Made by a program: the position numbers and the translations under genes. The notes under the pieces were generated by a model. The model worked only from the letters and a program-made list of their open reading frames with translations, was not told where the DNA came from and ran no database searches. Below, one piece after another: positions 1-7,948 of a DNA stretch of 20,982 nt. Each line of letters starts with the position of its first letter. Within the stretch, counting starts at the first letter, position 1. The DNA is from an uncultured Bacteroidales bacterium. GTDB taxonomy: Bacteria; Bacteroidota; Bacteroidia; Bacteroidales; UBA932. The stretch covers positions 1 to 20,982 of the forward strand of contig CALADR010000295.1 in assembly GCA_937890845.1 (NCBI GenBank). Reading direction: 5' to 3'.

Positions 1-26
1 CTTCGGTAAATAGTCCGATTCCATAT

Positions 27-84
27 AAAATATGAAAATCACCCTTGCCACAGATATCTCTGACAAGGGTGATTTTCATATTTT
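27..84. terminator. Long perfect inverted repeat, probable bidirectional terminator
   Basis: Bases 27-47 pair perfectly with 64-84, a 21-bp stem around a 16-nt loop. The stem begins with AAAA and ends in a T run (81-86), so it could stop transcription from either side: a unit entering from the left on plus, and the PUL operon on minus. It is about 260 nt beyond the last PUL gene, which leaves a long 3' untranslated region. No other stem of this quality lies between it and position 344. Confidence 0.7.
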
Positions 85-197
85 TTGGTATTTTGACACA
101 TCCACATTTATAAACATATAGCACATATTCAGTAGTACTGACGACCTGCAAATGTTGGTATAATTAAAATATGCACTGTCATTTCTACCTGTTTTGT

Positions 198-273
198 CCG
201 GAAAATACCACCTTCCTGACAAAAAGCATTTTTCCCTCATTTCATCCGTAAAAACCACCATTTTTCCTGACAA
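198..273. repeat. Pair of imperfect direct repeats, about 25-28 nt
   Basis: Copy one at 198-222 reads CCGGAAAATACCACC then TTCCTGACAA. Copy two at 246-273 reads CCGTAAAAACCACC, a few extra bases, then TTCCTGACAA. The copies are about 48-51 nt apart. No function is evident. Confidence 0.45.
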
Positions 274-276
274 TCG

Positions 277-327
277 GAGGCAACCTGAAGAGGTAACATG
301 AAGAGCAAAATAAAGAGGCAGCCTGAA
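277..327. repeat. Imperfect 13-nt tandem repeat, about four units
   Basis: Units at 277-289, 290-302, 303-314 and 315-327 approximate GAGGCAACCTGAA. The first and last differ by one base, and the middle two are more diverged. The array sits just downstream of the regulator stop codon, in the operon's presumed 3' untranslated region. Confidence 0.45.
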
Positions 328-344
328 ATGAAATTTGGAATACC

Positions 345-1994
345 CTATATCATCCTGACAGCATCTTCAAAACCGGCGCGGTCACCTTTTGCCTTGTTTT
401 TGATTTTCGCCCTGTAATTATAGATGGTATTTGCAGAATAGTGAAGCAGTGATGCTATTTTGCTTGAATCGCTGATTCCAAGCTTGACAAGAGCAAACAC
501 CCTCAACTCAGGGGTCAGGATGTCTCCGCTCTTAGGCACAATCGACTCCCCGTCTGCCAGCAAAGAGTTGATTTTCTCGACAAAATCAGGATACAGGTTA
601 AGGAAAGTCCTGTCAAACATCTTATAAAACTCCAGAATATCTTCTTCTATCGGAGGAAGACTTTCTATTTCAGACTCTATATCCTTGACCATACCCCTTC
701 TCAAGTATTTAAGTACATGGTTCTTATACTGCCTTGTAGTATTAATGTTTTCCGACAGTATACTTAAGAAAAGAGCTATATACTCCTGCTTGACTTTATC
801 AGACTCCATTATTGTCGAGTTAAGTTCGGACAGTTTTCTATTTGCCTCTACAAGATTCATATTCTGTTTTTCAATCTCGAGATATGAAGCAGAGAGAGCC
901 ATTCTGGTCTTGTCAAGAACCTGCTGTCTCAGATAAACCAGACCGATAAGAAGCACCAGAAGGAAAATAAGTACAGCCATTACTGTAAACATAATATTGA
1001 CCTTTCTCTGCCACTTAAGATTCTTATCCTGGTAGGCACGTCCTATTTCAGGAAAAAACTGTGCTATCTGCCATGGCCTCAACTTTCCGCCAAAGAAAAT
1101 TGCATCAGGCATACAATGGTCTGCAGAATACTTGAATGCCCTGTCTATATCGCCGGATTCAAATAAGGCATAAGAAAGAGTATTCAGGGATGCATAGTCT
1201 TTAGTCGCACACATTGCATCAGTGACCGCAGAACGTATAAGCCATAACATTCTGTCATCATTACACCCGCGGTCAGCCAAAGCTTCCTGATAATGAAAAC
1301 AGGCTATGGCATAATTATGACTTCCTTCCTCAGCTGCCTCAACTAGTTTACGGGAATACTCCATTATATCCTTCTGACGTCCATACTGCAATGCCTCCTC
1401 TCTTTTCAGCTTTACCCAATCAAATGTTCCTGGCTCTGTTTTCTCCAAAAGAAGGTTTCTGTAAAGAGTCCTCAGACTGTCCTGCTGAAGTACCATACGT
1501 GAGTCTGATGCATAGGCGTGTACTTCTCCGGCAAGGTTATGCTCCGCTTTCAGATATGGAATATGAAGAGACTTTGGAAGCGATTCTCCGTTAATTCTGT
1601 TAAGAAGTTCTCTGGCTTCAAGATGATAGCCTGAGATAGTATACTCCTCAGCGATAAGAATATTTATTTCAGCGATTCTGTAAGGGTCATCAGCTTCAAG
1701 AGCCAATTTACGGCAATAATCAAGATAAAACATAGTGGAGTCCATACTATATGCCATGAACTCCTGGGCTATGCGCTTACTTATGTTATATGTCTGGAGC
1801 GGATCCTTCTGCTCCGCCATTACACTTTTCAACACTCCAATCCTATCTAGAAAATATTGTTCATAGATATGCTTTTTGGAGAGCAAATCATCCAGTCTCT
1901 CCAGTTCGTCACTGTAGATGGAATCTCCGGTTTTACACGACGCAGTAAAAAGCGCAGACAACAGGGCTATAGCCCAAAGGACTCGTCCAGACAT
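345..1994 (-). CDS. DUF6377-type membrane-anchored PUL transcriptional regulator
   Basis: A 549-residue protein of the Bacteroidales DUF6377 type, regulators usually found beside SusCD loci. An N-terminal signal-like hydrophobic segment ends near Cys20. Residues 28-330 form a helical, TPR-like sensor region, presumably periplasmic. One strong transmembrane helix follows at about 335-355, then a coiled coil (about 364-430) and a C-terminal LuxR-like helix-turn-helix (about 493-549) containing the motif SANTIYNYRAKIKNKA. The inference is that glycan-derived signals are sensed outside the inner membrane and DNA is bound inside. The gene starts only 22 bp after the GH3 stop and is the last gene of the operon, so it is probably co-transcribed with its targets and self-reinforcing. 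The family assignment is good; ligand and binding site are unknown. The Cys could be a lipidation site, but the lipobox is weak (TASC). Confidence 0.82.
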   Translation of the reverse strand: MSGRVLWAIALLSALFTASCKTGDSIYSDELERLDDLLSKKHIYEQYFLDRIGVLKSVMAEQKDPLQTYNISKRIAQEFMAYSMDSTMFYLDYCRKLALEADDPYRIAEINILIAEEYTISGYHLEARELLNRINGESLPKSLHIPYLKAEHNLAGEVHAYASDSRMVLQQDSLRTLYRNLLLEKTEPGTFDWVKLKREEALQYGRQKDIMEYSRKLVEAAEEGSHNYAIACFHYQEALADRGCNDDRMLWLIRSAVTDAMCATKDYASLNTLSYALFESGDIDRAFKYSADHCMPDAIFFGGKLRPWQIAQFFPEIGRAYQDKNLKWQRKVNIMFTVMAVLIFLLVLLIGLVYLRQQVLDKTRMALSASYLEIEKQNMNLVEANRKLSELNSTIMESDKVKQEYIALFLSILSENINTTRQYKNHVLKYLRRGMVKDIESEIESLPPIEEDILEFYKMFDRTFLNLYPDFVEKINSLLADGESIVPKSGDILTPELRVFALVKLGISDSSKIASLLHYSANTIYNYRAKIKNKAKGDRAGFEDAVRMI

Positions 1995-2016
1995 ATAAAA
2001 GAAGCTGTTTTAAATT

Positions 2017-4242
2017 TTATTTCAGCTCAAAGGTAACTTTTCCTTTTATATTATCCGCTGCAGATGCAATATAAATGTCAAATTTTCCCGGTTCAGCTAC
2101 CCATTCATGCTTCTGCGGATCAAAGAAAGAAAGTTCCTCCCTTCCGACAGTGAATGTCACCACTTCTGACTCTCCCGGAGCCAGACTTACCTTTCTGAAG
2201 CCCTTAAGTTCCTTGACTGGACGGGGCAGAGATGACTTCCGGTCACCTACATACATCTGTACCACTTCCTTACCTTCACGGTCACCTGTATTGGTAATCC
2301 TGACAGACACTGTAACTGTTCCTTCCGCATCAATGCAAGAAGAGTCAAGCACTGGATTTCCATACTCGAAATCAGTATAACTGAGACCGTGACCGAAAGC
2401 GAAAAGCGGCTTTTCCTTTTTCTGCATATCCGTCCACCTGTAACCTACAAAAATACCTTCCTTGTACTCTATATTGACAGTATCTTTTGATGATACTCCT
2501 GTATATTCTCCAAAAATATGAGCAGGGACATCATCCAGTTCAGCAGGGAATGTAAAAGGGAGTTTTCCTGAAGGATTCACGTCACCGGAAAGCACGTCAG
2601 CTATGGCGTTTCCTGCCTCTGAACCGATATACCATGCCTGTACTATGGCTGGAACTTTTTCCACCCAAGGCATAGCCACTGCATTTCCGGAAATATTGAC
2701 TACGATAAGATTGCTGTTTACTGCAGCAAGAGCCTCTATCACAGCATCCTGGCCGTACGGAAGTTCCAGTCCGGCACGGTCTGAATCTTCGCAATCCTGA
2801 TGCGCGCTCTTGTTCAAACCGCCTACAAATATAACATAATCAGCATCTTCAGCCTCTTTTACTGCCTCAGCTATAAGTTCTGCTGCAGAACGGTTATCAT
2901 TAAGGTTCTGACCTGTAACTACACCGTTATATTCACCTGTAACATCCCCTACGTAACCTCTTGCATATACAACTTCAGCCTTATCTCCTACTCTTGCCCT
3001 GATACCGTCGAGTGGTGAAATTTCCCTCTGCACTTTCAGAGATGAACTACCGCCTCCTACTGTCATCATCTTGACTGCATTTTCTCCTACAACAAGAATT
3101 TTTTCCGCCGCATCAATATCAACAGGCAGAACCTGCCCTTCATTTTTCAGCAAAACTATACCTTCTCCTGCAATCTTCCTTGCTGCTTCATAATGTGCTT
3201 CTGAACAAAGACTTCCAAACGGTCTGTCCTTTACCATCTCTGTACGGAAAATAAGCCGTAGAACATTGCGCACCTTTGCATCCAACTCTTCTGTACCTAC
3301 CTCTCCGCTGCGTATTTTCTCCAGATAAGGATGAGCCAGATAATAGTTGTCATAAGCATTGCTGCTTCCTCCTCTCAGACCGTCAGTCCAGCTGCCGAAT
3401 TCCATATCAAGGCCATTATGTATTGCCTGGTCAGTATCATGGACTCCACCCCAGTCAGAAACGACAACTCCGTCATATCCCCATTCATCACGCAGGATAC
3501 GGCCAAGGGTATATTCGTTGTGACAGCAATGCTGGTTGTTATAAAGATTGTAAGACCCCATTATAGCCCAAGTCCCGCCTTTCTGTACAGCAGCCTTGAA
3601 TGCTGGAAGATAAATTTCATAAAGAGTCCTGTCATCGACAATTACATTTGTATTGTGTCTGTTGACCTCATGGTTATTTAGTGCATAATGTTTTACACAA
3701 GTAGCTACTCCATTGCTCTGTACACCATGAATATAAGGAACTACCATTTCTCCGGCAAGAAAAGGATCCTCGCCCATATACTCGAAATTACGCCCGTTCA
3801 AAGGTGTCCTGTAGATATTAACTCCAGGTCCGAGAAGTACTGTCTTCCTGCGGAAGCGAGCTTCTTCTCCAATACTTTTTCCATACAAGTGCGACATCTC
3901 AGTATTCCACGTAGCTGCAAGACAAGTCAAAGCAGGAAACGCTACACAAGAGTCATTGGTCCAACCGGCCTGATCCCATTCATCCCAAAGCACCTCAGGT
4001 CTGATTCCGTGAGGTCCGTCAGTCATCCATACCTCCGGAATACCAAGCCTTGCAACACCGGGAGAACAGAATTTTGACTGGGCATGCACAACAGCTATCT
4101 TTTCATCCAGAGTCATACGTCCAAGAGCATCCTCAATCCGCTCTTCCAGTGATCTGGTTTCATCAAGATATACCGGCGTCTGCGCCATTGCCGGCAAAAC
4201 AGACAATGCAAGTCCGGCCAGCATCAATGTAATCTTATCCAT
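2017..4242 (-). CDS. Glycoside hydrolase family 3 beta-glucosidase
   Basis: A 741-residue exo-acting GH3 enzyme, likely releasing glucose from beta-linked gluco-oligosaccharides. A signal peptide ends at about AMA-Q (residues 20-21) with no lipobox, which suggests a soluble periplasmic protein. The TIM-barrel domain covers roughly 35-300 and contains GRNFEYMGEDP, KHYALNNHE and the nucleophile motif VVSDWGG with Asp263. The alpha/beta sandwich domain follows, with Glu485 in CEDSDRAGLELP as a candidate acid/base. A C-terminal fibronectin-III-like domain (about 650-735) carries KELKGFRKVSLAPGE. Length and domain order are normal for bacterial beta-glucosidases. In this locus it would finish oligosaccharides imported by SusCD. 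Family call is very strong; beta-1,6 linkage preference is inferred only from the neighbouring GH30. A hairpin at 4274-4304 lies just upstream. Confidence 0.93.
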   Translation of the reverse strand: MDKITLMLAGLALSVLPAMAQTPVYLDETRSLEERIEDALGRMTLDEKIAVVHAQSKFCSPGVARLGIPEVWMTDGPHGIRPEVLWDEWDQAGWTNDSCVAFPALTCLAATWNTEMSHLYGKSIGEEARFRRKTVLLGPGVNIYRTPLNGRNFEYMGEDPFLAGEMVVPYIHGVQSNGVATCVKHYALNNHEVNRHNTNVIVDDRTLYEIYLPAFKAAVQKGGTWAIMGSYNLYNNQHCCHNEYTLGRILRDEWGYDGVVVSDWGGVHDTDQAIHNGLDMEFGSWTDGLRGGSSNAYDNYYLAHPYLEKIRSGEVGTEELDAKVRNVLRLIFRTEMVKDRPFGSLCSEAHYEAARKIAGEGIVLLKNEGQVLPVDIDAAEKILVVGENAVKMMTVGGGSSSLKVQREISPLDGIRARVGDKAEVVYARGYVGDVTGEYNGVVTGQNLNDNRSAAELIAEAVKEAEDADYVIFVGGLNKSAHQDCEDSDRAGLELPYGQDAVIEALAAVNSNLIVVNISGNAVAMPWVEKVPAIVQAWYIGSEAGNAIADVLSGDVNPSGKLPFTFPAELDDVPAHIFGEYTGVSSKDTVNIEYKEGIFVGYRWTDMQKKEKPLFAFGHGLSYTDFEYGNPVLDSSCIDAEGTVTVSVRITNTGDREGKEVVQMYVGDRKSSLPRPVKELKGFRKVSLAPGESEVVTFTVGREELSFFDPQKHEWVAEPGKFDIYIASAADNIKGKVTFELK

Positions 4243-4273
4243 ATTTTTAAAAGTTATGTTTTTAATTTCAATA

Positions 4274-4304
4274 AAGGCGGTGCCTCGTGACTTGGCACCG
4301 CCTT
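4274..4304 (-). terminator. Intercistronic hairpin between binding-protein and GH3 genes
   Basis: Bases 4274-4284 pair perfectly with 4294-4304, an 11-bp GC-rich stem with a 9-nt loop. On the minus strand it is followed by TTTATTG, only a short T run. It lies in the only long gap (100 bp) inside the PUL operon. It may be a leaky terminator, or an RNA-end-protecting structure giving less GH3 and regulator mRNA than SusCD mRNA. It could also be a full terminator if GH3 has its own promoter, but I see no clear promoter after it. Confidence 0.6.
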
Positions 4305-4342
4305 CCGATCAATAATCAAGTCTTATTTCCTAAAGTTTGTAA

Positions 4343-6409
4343 TTACTGCTGCAATTTGTCAAGACTTATGGTTTCAATACCCTCAGATTCTGCTTTTGTC
4401 AAATCAACCGTAAGCCTGTAGGTGGCTCCTTTTTCAAGACGTTCTGCAAGTTCCAGATTATTGGAGTCAGTAAGTTTGAGTTTGGCCGCCTCGCTGCCTG
4501 CAAGTTTAACCTCATTCTCGCTGCCGAAAATTTTTCCGGTCTCTTTGCCCCATCCGTTCTGTGCAAAATACTTCGCAGAGATATAATCATACCTGAAACG
4601 ACCTCCGACAGTATTCCCGTCTTTTTCATCCACTGCAATACCGGTGAGCTGATATACAAGAGGACGGACCTCGGCCATGCAGAATGCCGCACCCGGATTG
4701 AAGCCGAACTGCTGTGTCATCACAGGATGGGCAAGTCCCCAGGCCATCATCCACAGAGCATTTTCCTTTAATGTCGCATCCTTACCATCGGAATTGAGTT
4801 TGGTGAACGAGCAATACTTTCCTTCTGAATAAAGATTAAGTCTGTACTTGCCGGAAGTGGCTGCAAACGTTGCTCCTGAAGCGCTTACAGAAACATAGTC
4901 AGGATCGAGATAGTAAGATGCTATGTCTGAAACACCTGCTATCTGCATGGTTGCATTCTGCTCAAGGTCAAGGACACCGGAATACTCGCCGGCCGAAACC
5001 ATCTCCAGCACCTGTCCGTTCACGGTTATTTCCTCTTTCGGAAGTTCCTGCTCTCCTTCTTTGGTTACCTCAAGGACTGCTCCTTTCACTACCTTTCCAT
5101 CGTAAGAAGCATTTGTCAGATCAAGTACGAACTTATATATACCTCCCATTTCGAGAGCCACACCGTCAGCAAGATGTATATTACCGTCTTTTTCACCTAT
5201 TTTTATCAGTTTGCTGTCTGTAGTGACAGTACCGCCTCCGAACTCGCTGCCCCAGGTTTTCTGGTGGAAGAATTTGAAGTCAATCTTGTCGGCTGCCAGC
5301 TGAAGTCCTGCCACAAGCGTAATCTGATACTTTCTGTCCTCAATCTGAGAAAGGCAGAGGCCTCCCTTTTCAGGACTCCAGGATGCTCCCTGGGCCATTG
5401 TAGGCTTTCCTACCTTGGTGTCTCCGATAAGCCATACGGCACCTGTGAAGTCAGAAGTATTGAGAGTAGCATACTCTGTCTGGCTCTTCATAGCTTCGAA
5501 CTTAAAGAATTTGTTTGCAAAGTCAATGTTCACTTTATATAGGCCGTCAACAGGGAGGAATTTGTAAACGCCAGACGGATCTGAAGTCTCGATAAAGTCA
5601 GGATCTATGCTCCAGTCACTGAAGCCGCCTTCATAACCTGTAATCTTCAGTTCACCGCCCTTGGTCAACTTCACTACAGCCGCATAAGTACTTCCGTCAA
5701 CCATCTCAGCCTTAGTGCCGTTTACGTAAATGGTTATGAACGGAGATGCCTCGAATGTAAGCGTATTGAATGATATAGTATAACCTGATACGCTGTTTGA
5801 AAACGGAATATAAGATTCTCCGTCAACGGCAGCACCGCTGCCATCCCATCCGAAAGTTATCTTATTTTCAGTGCCGGAAACTGCAGGAGTCTCTATCATA
5901 GCGTTAAACTTAGCCGGAAATGAACCGTCAACGGAATATGCATTGGCAGCAGTCTTTTCCATCTTGTATGTCTGACCATCCTCTGCTACAAGTGTAAGAT
6001 ATTCAAAATCAGGACGGGATACAGCTACTTCCTTTATGACTTCTGTTATTCCCTGACCAACGTTCTGACCTACAAATACAAGAGAAGCTATACCGTCAGG
6101 GATGTTTTTAAGGAAAGGTACATCCAGTTTTCCCTCATAAGAACCAGGCGTCTTGGTCCTGATAGTAGTATCAGCGACCATCACGTCGTCAAAATAGAGC
6201 TGGGCCTTGACAGTAGAAAGATCAAAATCCTTATCCTGCAATGCTACTGAAAACGCTATTTCGCCTCCCATATATGCAGATTCGCTGAAACTTTCCACAG
6301 TCACATCAGGACCCTTGTCAGCAAAAACATACTCAAAATCTTTCTTGCAGGAAACCAGAGAAGCAACTCCAGCAAGCAAAGATGCAGTTATTTTTATAGT
6401 TTTATTCAT
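4343..6409 (-). CDS. SusE/SusF-position surface glycan-binding lipoprotein with internal duplication
   Basis: A 688-residue lipoprotein: the signal peptide ends in LVSC (Cys21), followed by KKDFE, an acidic/basic stretch resembling Bacteroidetes surface-export signals. Residues about 25-135 look like an Ig-like beta domain. The rest is two related modules. Module one (about 224-455) starts FITIYVNG and contains DPDFIETS, a Trp-Gly near SEFGGG and ends YKFVLDLTNA. Module two (about 460-688) starts EITVNG and contains DPDYVSVS, NGWGKETG and ends YRLTVDLTKA. The motifs keep an offset of 234-239 residues. The position after SusD and GH30 is that of a SusE-like binding protein. The role, holding glucan at the cell surface, is inferred from context. 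I recognise no catalytic motif. Its start is 18 bp after the GH30 stop. Confidence 0.8.
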   Translation of the reverse strand: MNKTIKITASLLAGVASLVSCKKDFEYVFADKGPDVTVESFSESAYMGGEIAFSVALQDKDFDLSTVKAQLYFDDVMVADTTIRTKTPGSYEGKLDVPFLKNIPDGIASLVFVGQNVGQGITEVIKEVAVSRPDFEYLTLVAEDGQTYKMEKTAANAYSVDGSFPAKFNAMIETPAVSGTENKITFGWDGSGAAVDGESYIPFSNSVSGYTISFNTLTFEASPFITIYVNGTKAEMVDGSTYAAVVKLTKGGELKITGYEGGFSDWSIDPDFIETSDPSGVYKFLPVDGLYKVNIDFANKFFKFEAMKSQTEYATLNTSDFTGAVWLIGDTKVGKPTMAQGASWSPEKGGLCLSQIEDRKYQITLVAGLQLAADKIDFKFFHQKTWGSEFGGGTVTTDSKLIKIGEKDGNIHLADGVALEMGGIYKFVLDLTNASYDGKVVKGAVLEVTKEGEQELPKEEITVNGQVLEMVSAGEYSGVLDLEQNATMQIAGVSDIASYYLDPDYVSVSASGATFAATSGKYRLNLYSEGKYCSFTKLNSDGKDATLKENALWMMAWGLAHPVMTQQFGFNPGAAFCMAEVRPLVYQLTGIAVDEKDGNTVGGRFRYDYISAKYFAQNGWGKETGKIFGSENEVKLAGSEAAKLKLTDSNNLELAERLEKGATYRLTVDLTKAESEGIETISLDKLQQ

Positions 6410-6427
6410 TTCTAATAGTCTTTAATT

Positions 6428-7924
6428 TTATTCCTGCCAGATAAGTGAAACCAGTGATTTGGCAGGTACAGAATATTTGACAGTGTGGTTACCGATAGAA
6501 AATACCAGACTCTGCTCCGCAGATGCCTTGCTCAGGATTATTACTCCGACAGTATTGTCCGGATTCTTGAAAACCAGATAGGATATTCCGTCAAGGGAAA
6601 TATCTGAAGTTCCTACACGCACTGCACCAGGCTTTATGACCTTTGAGGCATGGGCTATATTATAGTAATGTGACCTGTAATTCAGGGTACTGTAGTCTGA
6701 TGATGAAATCTCCACTGCCCCATAGCAAGTCTTGCATGATCCGTTTGCAGGACTATATGGACCCTTTTTGTCATCAAGCATGAGATTCCAAAGAGTGACT
6801 CCCTTTCCCATTCTTGAAAGAGTGCCCATAAATATAGACTCGAAGTCATTCAAGAGACAGCCGTCAAACGAATAGTTCCATTCACCTATTGATGCTTCTG
6901 TAAAATAAATCTCCTTGTCAGGATATTCGTAGACAATCTGATCCAACTCTGATACGTTGCCACCATAATTATGCCATGCCGAACCTGCTACATATTTGGA
7001 AGCTTCAGCATCTGCAAATATGTGGAGAGGATAACCAAGCTGGTCTGACTTGTTGTCATAGTTATAGTTATGGTCAAACAAAAGAATCTTGGTATCAATC
7101 CCTGCTTTTTCAAAAGCAGGACCGAGGCCTGTCTTGATAAAATCCCTCTGCTGCTTCCATCCCATATACATTGACATAGAATTTCCCCTGTTCAAAGGCT
7201 CGTTCTGCGGAGTAACGGCATAGATATCAAATTCCTGGTCCTCCATATACTTTATCCATTTGACAAAATAGTCTGCATAAACCTTATAGCAGTCTTCCTT
7301 GAGTTCTGCGCTTGTCCAAGAATCACGTATTTTCATCCAGCGCGGAGCTGACCACGGAGAACCGATGATTTTCACATCAGGATTAATCGCATATATTTCC
7401 TTAAGCACAGGAATAAGATAATCAACATCTTCTGAGTGTGGTGCAAAATTCTTCAAAAGATCTGAATCCGGCCCCTTTGTGTCACACCATGTAAACTCTG
7501 TACCTTTGGCCGGAAAATCAGAAGCTCCTATCGAAACACGGATAAGTCCGGAACCGAGACCAGTTTCCTTATCGAAAATATTCTTCAGAAAGGCAGTCCT
7601 GTTTTCCTGGCTCATCTGCATGAGGTTATAGCTGGTCGCACCTGTTATTGCCGCACCGAAACCGTCGACAGTCTGATAAGTCTTAGACAGGTCGATTTTT
7701 ACAAGATTTGGAGACATACTTGAAGCCTTTCCGAAATCAAATGCATCCTCAACAAAAAGTCTAGATCTGTCAGCAGTTGTGACATAAGCCTTTACATCAC
7801 CTGTCTTTTCAGGAGTTGAAGTTCCGTTGTCTCCTCCCGGTTCTTCATTCGTGGAAGTAGAACAGTTACAGGCACAACAACTTACCAGAATGCCGGCAGC
7901 TAATATTTTAGAAAATTTACACAT
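6428..7924 (-). CDS. Glycoside hydrolase family 30 lipoprotein, probable endo-beta-1,6-glucanase
   Basis: A 498-residue GH30 enzyme. The lipoprotein signal LVSC gives Cys16 as the likely lipid anchor, with three more Cys close by (CCACNC), then a flexible Thr/Gly/Glu-rich linker to about residue 45. The catalytic barrel has the clan GH-A signatures: VDGFGAAITG near the start, acid/base Glu242 in TPQNEP and nucleophile Glu343 in YFTEASIG. A small beta-sandwich made from both ends is usual for the family. Surface lipidation fits an enzyme that cuts the polymer outside the cell. Subfamily GH30_3 (beta-1,6-glucanase) is inferred from the match of gene content to the B. thetaiotaomicron BT3309-BT3314 locus; other GH30 activities such as beta-glucosylceramidase or beta-xylosidase cannot be excluded. 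Start is 24 bp after the susD stop. Confidence 0.9.
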   Translation of the reverse strand: MCKFSKILAAGILVSCCACNCSTSTNEEPGGDNGTSTPEKTGDVKAYVTTADRSRLFVEDAFDFGKASSMSPNLVKIDLSKTYQTVDGFGAAITGATSYNLMQMSQENRTAFLKNIFDKETGLGSGLIRVSIGASDFPAKGTEFTWCDTKGPDSDLLKNFAPHSEDVDYLIPVLKEIYAINPDVKIIGSPWSAPRWMKIRDSWTSAELKEDCYKVYADYFVKWIKYMEDQEFDIYAVTPQNEPLNRGNSMSMYMGWKQQRDFIKTGLGPAFEKAGIDTKILLFDHNYNYDNKSDQLGYPLHIFADAEASKYVAGSAWHNYGGNVSELDQIVYEYPDKEIYFTEASIGEWNYSFDGCLLNDFESIFMGTLSRMGKGVTLWNLMLDDKKGPYSPANGSCKTCYGAVEISSSDYSTLNYRSHYYNIAHASKVIKPGAVRVGTSDISLDGISYLVFKNPDNTVGVIILSKASAEQSLVFSIGNHTVKYSVPAKSLVSLIWQE

Positions 7925-7948
7925 ATTTTTTGTTCATTTTATATTATA

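Larger units (their letters stand above)
1..344. other. Non-coding stretch downstream of the PUL operon
   Basis: I see no convincing gene in this stretch. It holds a long inverted repeat (27-84) that looks like a terminator, followed by AT-rich sequence with two sets of imperfect direct repeats (198-273 and 277-327). It lies 3' of the regulator gene, so it is probably the 3' untranslated region of the minus-strand operon plus the end of an unseen neighbour. A 65-codon minus-strand reading frame starting with TTG covers 76-273, but it resembles no known protein. Confidence 0.6.

Noticed and set aside
76..273. 65-codon minus-strand reading frame with an internal SGKMVVFTD / SGRWYFPDK similarity
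   Set aside because: It starts with TTG, overlaps the terminator stem and matches no family. The peptide similarity is just the DNA repeat seen at 198-273.
3331..4077. Plus-strand reading frames of 96-129 codons opposite the GH3 gene
   Set aside because: They are antisense to the continuous GH3 coding sequence and contain no recognisable domain.
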